The position numbers and the translations under genes were made by a program. From Megamerina dolium (Eukaryota; Arthropoda; Insecta; Diptera; Megamerinidae), in contig OY978525.1 of NCBI GenBank assembly GCA_963854835.1, positions 63,149,855 through 63,213,854 on the forward strand: a stretch of 64,000 nt of DNA, given 5' to 3'. Position 1 is the first letter of the stretch. Each line of letters opens with the position of its first letter. The notes beneath the pieces are model-generated. The model searched no databases. It was given only the letters and a program-made list of their open reading frames with translations, and had not been told where the DNA came from. Below, piece by piece: positions 9,634-23,371 of the stretch.

Positions 9634-12600
9634 ATCGAGTCAGTTCAGCGGGGCGTGAACTGACTCCAACAGTGGGTTGCCCCATCATTCACATTTCACA
9701 ACTACAGCGTGTGCCAAGCAGCTTGACTATTGGTGGAAAATTGGACAATATGGAATTCATGTTAACCCTGGACACTGGTGCATCACATTCTATAATCAAG
9801 AGCGATTTGGTAAAGAGGTTTGAGCCTTTAATGGGAATAAAATTGCGTACAGCAACGGGTGAGGATGCACAAATTCTGGGTAAGATAAAGAAACGAGTAT
9901 CTATTGGAAATTACACGTGGGAACATGAATTCATTGTGGCTGACATCATCGATGACATAATAATTGGTGTTGATTTTATGATTGACAACGGATTTAAGTT
10001 AGATTTAAATCAACGGATACTACGTTATGCAAATGTCGAATTACCAGTGAACATCGGTTACAAACGGAGTGGAAACATCAAACGAGTACTGGCATGTCAA
10101 CGCCAAGAGGTTCCAGCAAAATCAGAAGCGGTGATTTGGGCACAGATAAATGTGGATGATGGGACAGGCAAGTTGTGGTTATTGGAAGCAGATAAAGAAA
10201 TACAAAATAAAAACATCATACCTGGTAGGACGTTAGTGGAACCTAAAGAAAATGGAATAGTACCTGTGCGAATATTAAATCCAACTAATACATCTACAGT
10301 TGTGAAGAAAGGAATGGTGATTGGTCATTGCCAGGAAGTTACTGCCATAGTAGACTGCGAAAAGGGTTCGTCGATAAAAAGTGGAAGATCAGGAACTGTC
10401 AGAGTGGAAATTAAAGCACAGATGGAAGAATGGGCAGGCGTGCTTACCAACCAGCAAAAAGAAAAGGCTTTACAACTATTGGAGAAGTAAAGTTCAATCT
10501 TTTCTTCAAATGGAAAAACTGGAGGACGAACAACCATCGTGAAGCATCACATTGACACCGGTGATTCTAGACCAATTCGTCAAACACCACGACGAGTTCC
10601 ATTGGCCAAAAGAGACGAAGCCATTAAGCTGATTTCCGATATGCAGAAACAAGGTGTTATTGAACCATCAGCGAGTCCATGGAGTTCACCAGTTGTGCTG
10701 GTAAAGAAGAAGGATGGAAGTACTCGATTCTGTGTGGATTACAGAAAGCTAAATGATATTACGAAAAAAGACAGCTATCCACTGCCAAGAATCGATGACA
10801 CTCTGGACACACTATCTGGTGCGAAGTGGTTCTCAACTCTTGATTTGCAAAGTGGCTACTGGCAAGTGGAACTTGGTAAGGAAGACAAAGAGAAAACAGC
10901 TTTCAGTATTGGCGATGGTCTATGGAAATTTACAGTCATGCCATTTGGTTTATGCAATGCGCCAGCTACTTTCGAACGTTTGATGGAGCGTGTACTCAGA
11001 GGACTACACTGGAAAACGTGCTTGGTGTACCTCGATGACATTATTGTGATGGGAAAAGATTTTAACGACCACCTGGAAAAGTTGAAAGAAGTATTTGAGC
11101 GTATACAATCAGCAGGGCTTAAACTGAATATGAAAAAGTGTTCACTCTTCAGGCGAGAAGTTAAATATCTTGGTCATAAAGTAACAACAGACGGGGTACA
11201 TACCGACGAGGAGAAAGTAGCAGCAGTACAAGAATGGCCTATTCCGTCGAATCTTCACGAGTTAAGAAGCTTCCTAGGCTTATGCACCTACTATAGACGA
11301 TTTGTTCTTGGATTTGAAAACATCGCCAGCAGTCTGCATGAATTAACAAGAAAGAACAAACCATTTGTATGGGGCGAAGACCAACAGAAAGCATTCGAAC
11401 AACTGAAAGAAAAACTCTGTTCAGCACCAATATTAACGTATCCAGTACCTGGTCAAAAGTTTGTGTTAGACACAGATGCGAGTGGCTATGGAATAGGTGG
11501 TGTGCTCTCTCAGATCATAGGTGGGCAAGAAAAAGTAATAGCATACTACAGTAAAATCCTGTCGAAGCCAGAAAGAAACTACTGTGTCACTCGAAGAGAG
11601 TTGCTCGCAATACTGGAATATGTAAAGTATTTCCATAAATACTTGTATGGTCAGTCATTTCATCTACGAACTGACCACGCAGCGCTAAGGTGGTTATTAC
11701 AATTTAAAAACCCAGAAGGACAATTGGCGCGCTGGATTGAAAGGCTGCAGAGTTATCATTTTACCATCGAACATCGTAAAGGAGGACATCACGGCAACGC
11801 GGATGCTCTATCTCGTCGTCCTTGCAAAATGGAATGTAAACATTGTTCCCGAGTGGAAAGCAAGGAGCACATTGTCGACGTACGACTTACAAATATATTG
11901 CCGGAGGAGACATGGACCACCGAACGAGTGCAAGAAGATCAGCGGAACGACCCAGATCTCGTAAAGATTATGGAATACAAGGAGCAGGGCATACGTCCAG
12001 ATTGGCAAGAAATGGCTAATGAGAGTCCAATAGCAAAGGCATACAGGGCGCAGTGGCAAAGCCTGCACTTACGAGACGGATGTTTATTCCGAACATGGGA
12101 AAGTGAAGATGGAAAAATCACTTATGATCTTCTAGTGGTACCCAAGCCAAGAATAAATGAAGTGATAGCTGAGTATCACAATGCCTCCAGTGGAGGGCAT
12201 TTGGGAATCACCAAAACCGTCGAGAAAATAAAGAAACGATTTTATTGGGTTGGATGTCATGACCATGTCGCTGATTGGATTCGGAAGTGTAAGCAATGTG
12301 CAATGGCCAAAGGTCACACTAGGAAAAGTCGAGGTAAGATGCACCGTGGGTGCTCCATTCGAGCGAATTGCTATGGATATAGCTGGACCATTTCCAATAA
12401 GCAACGCAGGAAACAAGTATGTCCTGGTGGTTATAGATTACTTCAGTAAATGGCCTGAAGTATACCCCATTCCAAATCAAGAAGCTAGTACAGTTGCGGA
12501 TGTATTCGTCAACCAATGGATTACTCGGTTTGGTGTACCGATGGAATTACACTCAGACCAAGGTCGAAATTTCGAATCAGTTGTATTCCAAGAGATATGC

Positions 12601-13209
12601 CGTATGCTGGGTATATACAAAACTCGTACAACACCTTTGCATCCACAATCTGATGGCATGGTAGAACGATTTAACCGCACCTTGGAGGAATATTTGAGAA
12701 AAGTCGTAGATAAATACCAAAGAGACTGGGATGTACATATACCAATGTTCCTCATGGCATATCGATGCGCACAACATGATACGACGGCTACTACACCGGC
12801 AATGGCAATTTTTGGAAACGAGTTAAGACTGCCAGCTGATTTAAAATTTAGAGTTGTAAAACCAACGAGATCAACCGAAGGAAATTATACTAGCGAAAAG
12901 CGGGAACAGTTGGATGAAGTACATCAGTTCATCAGAGAGCGGTCGCAGATGATAAGCAATAAGATGAAGGCCAGGTATGACTTGAAAGCAAATTCAAAAG
13001 GGTTCTATGAAGGAGAGCTTGTAATGCTTCATAATCCACAACGAAATAAAGGCCTGTCCCCTAAACTACAGACTCATTGGGAAGGACCATATGAGATTAT
13101 AGCAAAGATAAATGACGTAGTGTATCGTATTCAACGTGCCTGGAATAAAAGAGCAAAGTTTAAAGTAGTGCACTTGGAGCGACTTGCGCCATATCGAGGG
13201 GAAGTATAA
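9612..13209 (+). pseudogene. pol: gypsy Pol polyprotein (PR-RT-RH-IN), broken
   Basis: The pol frame (-1 relative to gag) holds an aspartic protease, with DTGASHS at about 9771-9791. Next comes reverse transcriptase (10539 on; YLDD at about 11027-11038), then RNase H (DTDASGYGIGG at about 11470, TDHAALRWLL at about 11672). The integrase HHCC zinc finger follows at about 12170-12310 (HNASSGGHLG...CKQCAMAKGH). The integrase core (DIAGPF, HSDQGRNFES, GMVERFNRTLEEY) and C-terminal domain run to 13209. Two lesions are visible. An in-frame TAA sits at 10488-10490 between protease and RT. An 8-bp deletion near 12345, between CACC direct repeats, shifts the integrase core out of frame; the second copy near 63930 lacks this deletion. 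The element therefore probably cannot transpose on its own. Confidence 0.9.
9624..9630 (+). promoter_or_regulatory. candidate -1 ribosomal frameshift site
   Basis: GTTAAAC lies immediately before the gag stop (9631-9633), read as TTA AAC TAA in the gag frame. Pol is open in the -1 frame from 9612, giving a short overlap. GUUAAAC is a slippery heptamer known from other systems, and gypsy elements commonly make Gag-Pol by -1 shifting. No downstream structure was computed. Confidence 0.5.
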
Positions 13210-13234
13210 AAACTTGTTCGGGACGAACAAGGTT

Positions 13235-13247
13235 AAGAGGAGGGCAG
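13235..13247 (+). promoter_or_regulatory. polypurine tract
   Basis: AAGAGGAGGGCAG directly abuts the TG of the 3' LTR, the place from which plus-strand DNA synthesis is primed. Confidence 0.75.
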
Positions 13248-13684
13248 TGTAACGAGTATCGATAGTTGATTACTCATCACTATTGTGACTGACACTATTG
13301 GCAGCATCGAAACGAATGTCAACAAAAAGAAATGAGCGATAACCAGAACAAGCCAACGAGAAAGGAAGAGAAGAATCTCGATAAAGGAAGATTCTGGGGT
13401 GTTGCCAACAGAGTATAAATAGAGCCAGTGTTGAGAAGGAAAATCAATCTAATTCCGAACGTGATTGCGAAAACATTGATACAGAGGCAAAAGTTGCAAG
13501 TACATTAGAGTGTTATTGTAAATAGTTGATTATAAACAGAGTTGATTGTAAATAGTGTTTATTAAATAAATTGTTGCTGTATATAGTTGTATAAAATAAG
13601 TGTTGCAGTTATTATTAACAGAATCCAGTGATCGAACAAGGTAATTCAAATAGAATTAAACGCTCACATAATAAAAACGTAACA
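13248..13684 (+). repeat. 3' LTR of the gypsy element
   Basis: 437 bp, the same sequence as 7785-8221 by eye, including the TATAAATA box (13414-13421). It is followed at once by ATAT, the right target duplication. Confidence 0.92.
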
Positions 13685-13688
13685 ATAT

Positions 13689-13811
13689 CAAAATTGAAGA
13701 AATAAATACATCTATGAGGGAAAAGAAGTGTCAATATTATGGAAATGGCCATTGTACACAAAAACAACAAAGTTGTGGGTTTAACTTACTTTTTACCTTT
13801 TACAATAAATA
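13689..13811. other. short flank between gypsy and LOA elements
   Basis: Unassigned sequence. The LOA similarity stops abruptly at about 13812, inside the RNase H region (before the GSLMDGRAG-equivalent sequence), so this flank marks either a truncation or a rearrangement point. Confidence 0.4.
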
Positions 13812-15639
13812 ACACCCGCTCTGCCATCCATTAATGAACCATCCGCAAAAATACTGATGTTATTTTCCTCACATACATCATGTGTGACGCCGTCTTCAAT
13901 GAGTGTGACTTTTCAGTCATCTTTAGCCTACCCATTCCCTCTATAGGCATTGCGCCTCCATTCCACTGCTTTATAACAGTGACAGGATGCCCCTGTGCCC
14001 TATCTCCGTGCCGAATCCATACCGATTATTGGTTGTCTTCAGATGTAATGCTGTCAATGCCGCTGACTTTATAATATGCAAGTCCAACGGCAGCAGCCCG
14101 AGAAAGACTTCCAATGCTTCAACTGGGGTCGTCCGGATAGTTCCGGTAATCCCAATACAAGCCATTCTTTGCACCCTATCTAACTTGCTTTTCGCGGTCT
14201 TTTGGATTACCTTAGGTCACCAGACCACAGTAGCATACGTTATTAAGGGCCTTACCATCGTTGTGTAGATCCAGTGCGGTGCTCTAGGAGTAATTACTAA
14301 CATGAGACCGAACACTCTCTTACACTGATGCAATACCCGATTGCCCTTCTGGATCTTGTCATCTACGTGACTATTCCAAGTCAGCTTGTTATCCAGGTTG
14401 ACACCTAGATACTTTACTTCCTTAGAGACGTTGATGTTCGATCCAAAAAGCCTAAGAGGATCTATTGTTAGACCAGTCCTCCTTTTAGTAAAGAGTACTG
14501 TTTCCGAATTACTAGCATTTACAGAGAGACCTTTTTCCGTGCACCATCCTTCAACCATTTTGAGTGCACCTCTCACGGTATCATAAATAGTGTCCAGGAA
14601 CTTACCTTTTGAGTCCAGAAGCTGAAGTAGGGAATCGACCGTGATGTTCCAAACGATGGGCGATAATACTCCCCCCTGTGGACACCCTTTGACTACGCTA
14701 CCTCTGAGTCTGTAACTCCTATTTTGAAAGTTTACTGCCCTTTTCCTTAGTATGCTGTCCACCCACCTTATAATGGTTGGGCTGACTTCACGAGTAGCAA
14801 GGGCCATCCTTAGCTTATCGAAACCATTCTAATCGAAGGCACCTTCTATATCCATGAAAGTAGACATAGATATCCCTCCACAAAACAGTTCCCTCTCCGC
14901 TACGCGAACGAGTTCGTGCAGGGCCGTTTCAGTGGATTTTCCAGCTCTGTATGCGTGCTGACAACTGCTCAGTGGTTTTGTCAGAAGCGTTGTCCTTTCC
15001 ATGTAGTCCGCCACTACTCCCTCCATACATTTAAGCAGAAAGGAAGCCAAGCTAACCGGCCGGAAAGATTTAGCCTCTGAGTAGTCCTTTTTTCCCGGCT
15101 TTGGAAGAAAGACAACGTTAGTCTCTCTCCATAGAGTCGGGATATGTCCTGTAGCCAGGCAAGTAGTAAATATTCCCAGAAGCCTGTCTACCAGAGCTTC
15201 TGCACCCCACTGAAGTAGGGCTGAAAATACCCCGTCTGTACCCGCTGTTTTGAATGGAGAGAAACGCTCAATGGCGTTTATCACGCCATCTCTGGTGACT
15301 ATCCTTTCAGCTTTCAATCTTTCATCCCTCTTTGCACACTTGCGGGTGACTTCCCAAGAATCTTCTGATCTAAAGCTTTCTGGAAAATGCACCTCCATCA
15401 GGTATTTCAGTGACTCTCCGATTGTCTCTGTAAAGGATCCATTCGTTTTGCGAATTAATCCCAACTTTGACACCGGGTCGTTTGATTAATTCTCTGTAAT
15501 CTACATACATCGGTCATATCTTGCATATTTGAGCAGAATTCCCTCCACGTTTTCCTTTTACGGTTGCGTAGAGTCTTCTTCAGCTTCCTTTTCTTTGACT
15601 TGTAGTCGTCCCACGCGTTGGGGTCACCTCTCATGTGAC
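13812..15639 (-). pseudogene. LOA ORF2, RT segment, broken
   Basis: Two long minus-strand frames. 14829-15473 covers the RT start (KTAGTDGVFSALLQWGAEAL, FLPKPGKKDYSEAKSFRPVS, YRAGKSTETALHE). 14217-14807 covers middle RT to thumb (VVKGCPQGGVLSPIVW, EVKYLGVNLDNKLTW). A stop falls between them at about 14829, in the GAFD block, where the complete copy reads Lys. LDSKG joins directly to KFLDTIYD, deleting the catalytic YADD segment present in the copy at 49230. The protein could not have RT activity. Confidence 0.85.
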
Positions 15640-16894
15640 TCTAAAGTATTCGAAAAGCTACTTGTCATGAATATAACTCCATTTATTAATCTCAACCAAC
15701 TGATTCCTCAACATCAGTTTGGATTTAGAAAACAGCACGGCACAATAGAACAAGTCCACCGCATTGTAACTCTGATAAGGAACACTTTTGAAGAAAAAAA
15801 GTATTGCTCAGCTGTCTTTCTTGATATCACTCAAGCTTTCGATAAAGTAAGGCACGATGGCCTTATTTACAAACTCAAACTATTACTGCCTGCAAATGTC
15901 TCCTCATTGCTTAGTAGCTACCTCACGAAAAGACAATTTCTCGTACATCACAAGGATTACACAACAAATCCATTGGATATTCACGCTGGCGTTCCTCAAG
16001 GAAGCGTTTTGGGCCCCTTACTGTATCTCTTATACACTACAGATATGCCCAGCAATAACTATACATTTACATCGACCTTTGCAGATGATACGGCAATATT
16101 GTGCACTCGCTCTAACCCCATAGAAGCTACTAAACTCCTGCAGACTCATATCGATTCTCTCGAAATCTGGCTAGCAAAATGGCGTATAAAAGTCAATGAA
16201 TCAAAGAGCGCACATGTAACCTTCACGCTAAGGCCAGATACATGTCCCCCACTTAAAATTAATGGCCAATCAGTTCCACAATGTTTCTCAACAAAGTACT
16301 TGGGTATTCGACAGAAGGTTGACCTGGAAAAATCACATAGAGGCAAAGAAAACTCAGATCAAGCTTAAAATTAATCAGTTATGGTGGCTGATACACAAAA
16401 GATCAAAGTTGAATTTCGAATACAAAGTGCTATTATATAAAGCAATCCTGAAGCCAATCTGGACTTATGGTATTCAGTTTTGGGGCACCGCATCTCCCTC
16501 AAATATCGAAAAATTGCAGCGAATACAATCCAAGTGTCTGCGAATTATTGTAAACGCGCCTTGGTATATGAGGAACGTTAACATCCATCGAGATTTAAAT
16601 GTACCCACAATTTCTGAGGAAGTTGCAATGTCTTGCAGAAGCTACATTCAAAAATTACACAGTCATCCGAATCCCCTTACTAGGCAATTGTTGCTGAGCA
16701 CGGGGCATAGTCGATTAAAAAGAAAAGACACACTGAATATGCTGTCAAATTGCTATACCTCGTGACTCAACAAATTGTGATGGAACGTTGGGAATATCAC
16801 ATAATTTTATTTAGTTTGTAAGATTTGATTACTTATTGTTAGTTTCTAAGTAATTTTAGAAAGATCCAATAAAAAAGCTTGTAAAAAAAAAAAA
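15640..16894 (+). pseudogene. 5'-truncated Jockey-clade retrotransposon nested in LOA
   Basis: The target duplication ATGTGAC occurs at 15633-15639 and 16895-16901, and the host LOA sequence resumes exactly on either side. The insert carries RT from the SKVFEKLL region through AVFLDITQAFDKV, GVPQGSVLGPLLY and FADDTAIL (about 16078). A frameshift at about 16305 separates the thumb/C-terminal part, which runs on to 16765 (LTWKNHIEAKK...WTYGIQFWGTA). It ends with an AATAAA signal at about 16868 and a run of As. The missing 5' half is typical of aborted target-primed reverse transcription. The codons just before 15640 belong to the host element. Confidence 0.9.
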
Positions 16895-16901
16895 ATGTGA
16901 C

Positions 16902-18967
16902 AATTAAAAGCCTTCCTTTTTCATAGATTCCAGTTCCCCATTCCACCATGGAGTGAGATCTCCTTCGTCCACTACCGTCAGACGACATGAAGTTTCGAAT
17001 GCTTTGATCATTGCTGAGCTGATAGCCCTCACCTGATACTCAACATCTGCGGTTCTTCTAAGTCTCTTTAACCTCCCTGGCAATAATTCCTCAATAACTT
17101 CGCAGTACCTTGTACAATCCGGCCGTTTCGGTATCCTTACTATTCTACAGTCGTTCCTATATGTCTTTTATCGGACGTAACCCCAAATTGAATGGCCTTG
17201 TGGTCCATGGTTAGTCTATTCACATCCCTCCAATCCAAAATCTTATCAAACATTTTGACATACGTCAGGGTAACATCAACGACGATAACGACGGCCTGTT
17301 TAATACCGCAGTTGAGTCCCCCCTGGGATCCTGATTCCTCCGCGTCCTCCTTGGGACACAGCACGGTGAGTACGACACCTGTCCTTTCTGCCTCGCCAAA
17401 CTCTTCCGTGCGGATAAAACTCCATTTGAAAGTGTCCTTCACACAGGCGTTCTGGAGCTGCAGCCTTCTGAGGATGATGTCGCTGGCCACAGCATTGCCC
17501 TGAGCAACAATCACCATCTTCCTCTTTGCCGAAAAGGCAGCTAGGATGTCACATTTGAGCTTTGCACCCTCCCACAAACCGGTTAGGTGCTCCACTGTCT
17601 TGAACAGCCATTGCTTGTATAGCTGATTTTTGCACCTTAGTACAATCAATCTGCTCTCCATCCTTGCCCTGCCGACAAATCCAATGTCATTGACATCGTC
17701 TTCAAGGGATTCCATGGCATCCGACAAAGATACCTTGAAGGTACTCAGATGAGTATCCTCCAGGCGCCCCTCTAGTGACAAGTCCATGACTCCCATAACG
17801 AGGTCAGCTTCCGCTACTTGAGCGTAAGTTTTCCTCACCCTGGTGGGCTTGCCCTTTGCCTGTTCAGCCCGACGTTTAGGCGCTCTGCCAAGACCGCTCG
17901 GCAAAGGTGCCGCATGCAAGACCTGTGAGTTCGCTGGGTTAACAATCTTACCAGATTGTCCATCCCGCTCATCACCTCCCGATGTCGGATTTCCCTGCCC
18001 CGTCGTTCCCAGAGCTACCCTACACGTGTCAGGCTTTGGCTTCGAGCCTCTTTTGGAGCGACTGACGGCCTTTATAATTGGCCGTTCATCTCTCCGAGCA
18101 CTTGCCCCTTTCGGTGTCTGTGTGTAAGAATTATCAACCTTCTCAAGGGACGGTTGTCCATCCTTCCCAGCATCCACCTCCATTGGCCCCTCCGTCGTCT
18201 TCGGTTGAGGCTCCTCAGGCGTTGAACTTTTCAAAGTGGTTCCGGAGCTATCGCCCCTGAACCTCTTCCCCGAGTTCTCCACCTCCAAGGTCGACTCATC
18301 TTGCAGAAGTCCACTGAGTTGGCCCTAGAGCTGCTCAATGGTCTTCTCCGACGAATTCATGGCCTTTTTACGTTGTCTCTTTCGCTTCTGCTTCTCCCGC
18401 TTCTTCAACAGGATTCGCTCTGCTCTGGAGACTCCGTCCTCTTCGCTTGTACCGGATAAAGCTAACGATTCCGCTCCACTAGGAGCGTCTTCGTCCCCAC
18501 CATCAGATGTTCGGCCCGATATTTTACGCTGCCTCCAAACCGGCTTTCTGCTGACCTGGTGACACAGTCCCCTTCGTTCAAAACCGTCGCAGCCGCCGGC
18601 TTAGGTCTTTCGAGACCCATTCCTTCCTCTACGATAGATGCAGTCATTGATTTTGGGCTGGCTAACAGCTCGGCTTCCTTAGAAGCCTCATTTTCCGTCA
18701 CCCCCTCCACTACTTTTCCCGCCGTGGCTATCAGCACTACTTCACATGAGGCAGTGCTGTCCACCATTGCAGGAATTTCGTTCTGAGTTCCAGAGGTGGG
18801 AACGAATGGTACAGCTAACAGCTCGGCCTCTAGTGAAGCCCTATTTCCCGCCGTTCCACCTATTAACACCCCTACAACCACCTTACCCTTATCTTAGCTA
18901 AATACCGCCTGACATCGTACAGGTTAAATTGTAGTATCTATTTCAGTTCAGTGGATGATTTTGTCGA
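16902..18967 (-). pseudogene. LOA ORF1 fused to endonuclease tail
   Basis: Minus-strand ORF1 (about 18890-17300) has the low-complexity N-terminal half and a DUF4780-like C-terminal region (AQVAEADLVMGVMDLSLEG, FVGRARMESRLIVLRCKNQL). At about 17285, ORF1's GIKQAVV is joined in frame to the last part of the endonuclease (VDVTLTYVKMFDKILDWR). This reflects loss of roughly 650 bp that the copy at 47500-48250 keeps. A TAG at about 18328 (Glu-Gln-Leu-stop, where the complete copy has Ser) breaks ORF1. The same stop is seen in the copies at 25546 and 32696. DUF4780-like ORF1 is typical of LOA-clade elements in insects; that naming is from family knowledge. Confidence 0.8.
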
Positions 18968-21200
<2,233 letters not shown>

Positions 21201-21296
<96 letters not shown>

Positions 21297-21320
21297 ATAT
21301 GTGTGTGTGCGTGTGGGCGG
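21201..21320. repeat. (TA)n array right of Tc1, unit A
   Basis: TA run with GGTATA and GTGTGTG interruptions. It ends about 16 bp before the splice acceptor of the first visible host exon. Confidence 0.95.
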
Positions 21321-21336
21321 AATTTCCATGTTACAG

Positions 21337-23371
21337 GTTGATCAACTGCCCGAGGTTATGATGATTTCCTCGAATGGCTTTTGGCACTTATCTTTACCAG
21401 GAAACCTTTTCGTGGGTGGTGTTGATCATGTCGACAAATTGCCGTTGGATTTGAGGTATAAACCGTTTTTTGTAGGATGCATTCAAAGGGTACGTATACT
21501 ATCTGATAAATTTATGTGGCTGCGAGTGCAATTGAAAAATCTCACTATCGTACTATTTAGATCGATATCAATGGTCACTCTTTAGCTATAATTTCGGAAG
21601 CACTAGGTGGTGCTAACATTGTAAATTGTCCCCATGCGTGTGTAGCACGTCCGTGTGGACAGCTGGCAGAATGCGTACCGCAAATGGAGGATTATGAATG
21701 TCGCTGCAACTCATACAATGCGGAGTTTAATAAAGATGCCGAAGTGCCACTAAAAATATTGCAAGTGAACGAAACTAGTGATAAGAATAATAAAGCGTTT
21801 GATAGCAAATGTGATGATCGGAAAGAAAGTGGAATTAAGAAGAAGAAAATACAATCATATAAACCGACTAAGATACATAAACATGAAAATCTGAAATATT
21901 TTCTTAATGGTGTAAAGAATTCAACTCTAACCACCACTATAATGCCTACAGGATCTGCTACGATTTCTTCTAAATTCAGTGATATGGAAGAATATATACC
22001 ATTTCATTACACACACGGAGTTCATAAGAATGTGGAAAATAACCACATAATAAAACAACAACGTCAAAATATAAAAACACAGCGAAATATAGATTCTAAG
22101 AAAAGAAGAGACTCATTAACAATACCAAAACACAATATAGATTGTTATCATCCTATTCATCAATACAACTATGAATCAAAAGTCGACTCGCATGAGAAAC
22201 ACACGTCTATGGATTCTAGGTCAACTAATTTCAAAGCAAATCCAGATAGTAATATATTAATATCCGACGACGATGCTAATGATGCTGTTGCAAAACCAAA
22301 CCAAGTGGACATTGATATTAATTATAAACCCGCGGACACAGATTCCAAGCCGTTCATGGTAGATGATGTCCTGCTTGATAAAAAAGATAAATCATTAGCT
22401 GAAAATATGCGTCGTATATTAACCAATACTAATCATCAAAGCAGAGAGACAGAACATCCGGCCTCGTATGGCGATAGAAAAAATAGAAAAATTATAATGG
22501 ATAAAAAAACACTAATAAAGCAACAAACTATGGCACAAATATTTACTGACTGGAGTCTACTAAAGAAGCTTGATTTGTCTGCTGACCATCGTAGCAATAT
22601 TGGAGTGCGGAAGAATTTTGGGGCTTGTTTTGCTGGAGAAAATAGCTACTTCCACTATAAGGATCTTGAAACCATTAGTCAAATTATTAGCTACAATGTC
22701 GATTTCAATTTGCGTATTAAAACACATTCAGATGAAGGTATAATTTTATGGATAGGTCGCCAGGGTGTTACTGCAGGTGTAGATAATGACTATTTATCGT
22801 TAGGAATCGAAAAAGGGTACGTAAAAACTCTGTGTTAGCAGACTGTAACTTAATTAAATAGTAATACATAAATCTCACTTGAATATAGCTATTTACACTT
22901 CCGTTACAACCTGGGTTCTGGTGAAGTGGATATAAAATGTGACATGACAAAAGTGAGCGATGGACTCTGGCATAGGGTTCGAGCGATAAGGTGAGTATTC
23001 TATTTCATTCAATTAGTCGAAAGATATATAGTACAAAATGCGTTTCTTTAACATTATAGTATATTGCAAGATGGTTATTTAGAAGTTGATGGCAGGAAGT
23101 CGCTCGCACATCATGCTGCAGGCAAATTAAGGCAATTGAAAATGGACACTGGCCTCTACGTTGGTATGTTAGCAATAAGTCATTATATTCACGTATTCAA
23201 TTGTTTCATATTATAGGTGGCATGCCTGATGTGAGCTATTTTACGCGCCGAAGGTACAACAGTGGCATTGTTGGATGCATATCAGAAATAGTTCTAGCCG
23301 GTGACGTGAAGCTGAATTTTGATCAGAATATTTTAGGGAAGGCACACAATGTGGAAACTGGCATTCTTTGA
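21337..23371 (+). CDS. laminin-G/EGF extracellular protein, last five coding exons (unit A)
   Basis: Exons 21337-21489, 21561-22816, 22889-22990, 23060-23163 and 23217-23371 have consistent GT/AG sites and phases, and introns of 53-72 bp. The order is the end of a laminin-G domain ([16 protein letters not shown]), an EGF-like module with six Cys ([16 protein letters not shown]...CRC), and a charged linker of about 240 residues rich in Lys, Asp and Asn. A full terminal laminin-G domain then follows ([52 protein letters not shown]), with a stop at 23369. It would act in the extracellular matrix. LG-EGF-LG at a C terminus fits perlecan (fly trol) best; agrin or Eys-like proteins are alternatives. 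Upstream exons are not in the window. The usual last Cys of a laminin-G domain is not seen before the stop. Confidence 0.75.

Larger units (their letters stand above)
7785..13684 (+). mobile_element. complete Ty3/gypsy LTR retrotransposon, about 5.9 kb
   Basis: Two 437-bp LTRs (7785-8221 and 13248-13684) start TG and end CA. They look identical by eye and are flanked by the 4-bp target duplication ATAT (7781-7784 and 13685-13688). Between them lie a tRNA-Leu-like primer site, gag, pol (protease, RT, RNase H, integrase in that order, the Ty3/gypsy order) and a polypurine tract. There is no third frame after integrase, so no env. The matching LTRs imply a recent insertion, yet pol has one in-frame stop and an 8-bp deletion. 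A second, reversed copy of the family begins at 62586. Confidence 0.93.
13812..18967 (-). mobile_element. LOA-type non-LTR retrotransposon, 3'-truncated, with nested Jockey
   Basis: Minus-strand element with its 5' end at about 18967 (GGTCGACAAAAT, equivalent to the start of the complete copy at 45596). It runs through ORF1 and the end of the endonuclease to RT, and stops in the RNase H region at about 13812. It is interrupted at 15640-16894 by a Jockey element. Compared with the copy at 45596-51427 it has lost most of the endonuclease (near 17290), the segment with the RT YADD motif (near 14605) and everything after early RNase H. Its 5' part (17955-18967) is the left end of the triplicated unit. 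Confidence 0.85.

Noticed and set aside
17843..18260. Plus-strand open frames opposite LOA ORF1
   Set aside because: They mirror the GC-rich minus-strand ORF1 in another frame and have no motif of their own; the same applies at 25174-26004, 32324-33154 and 46614-47031.
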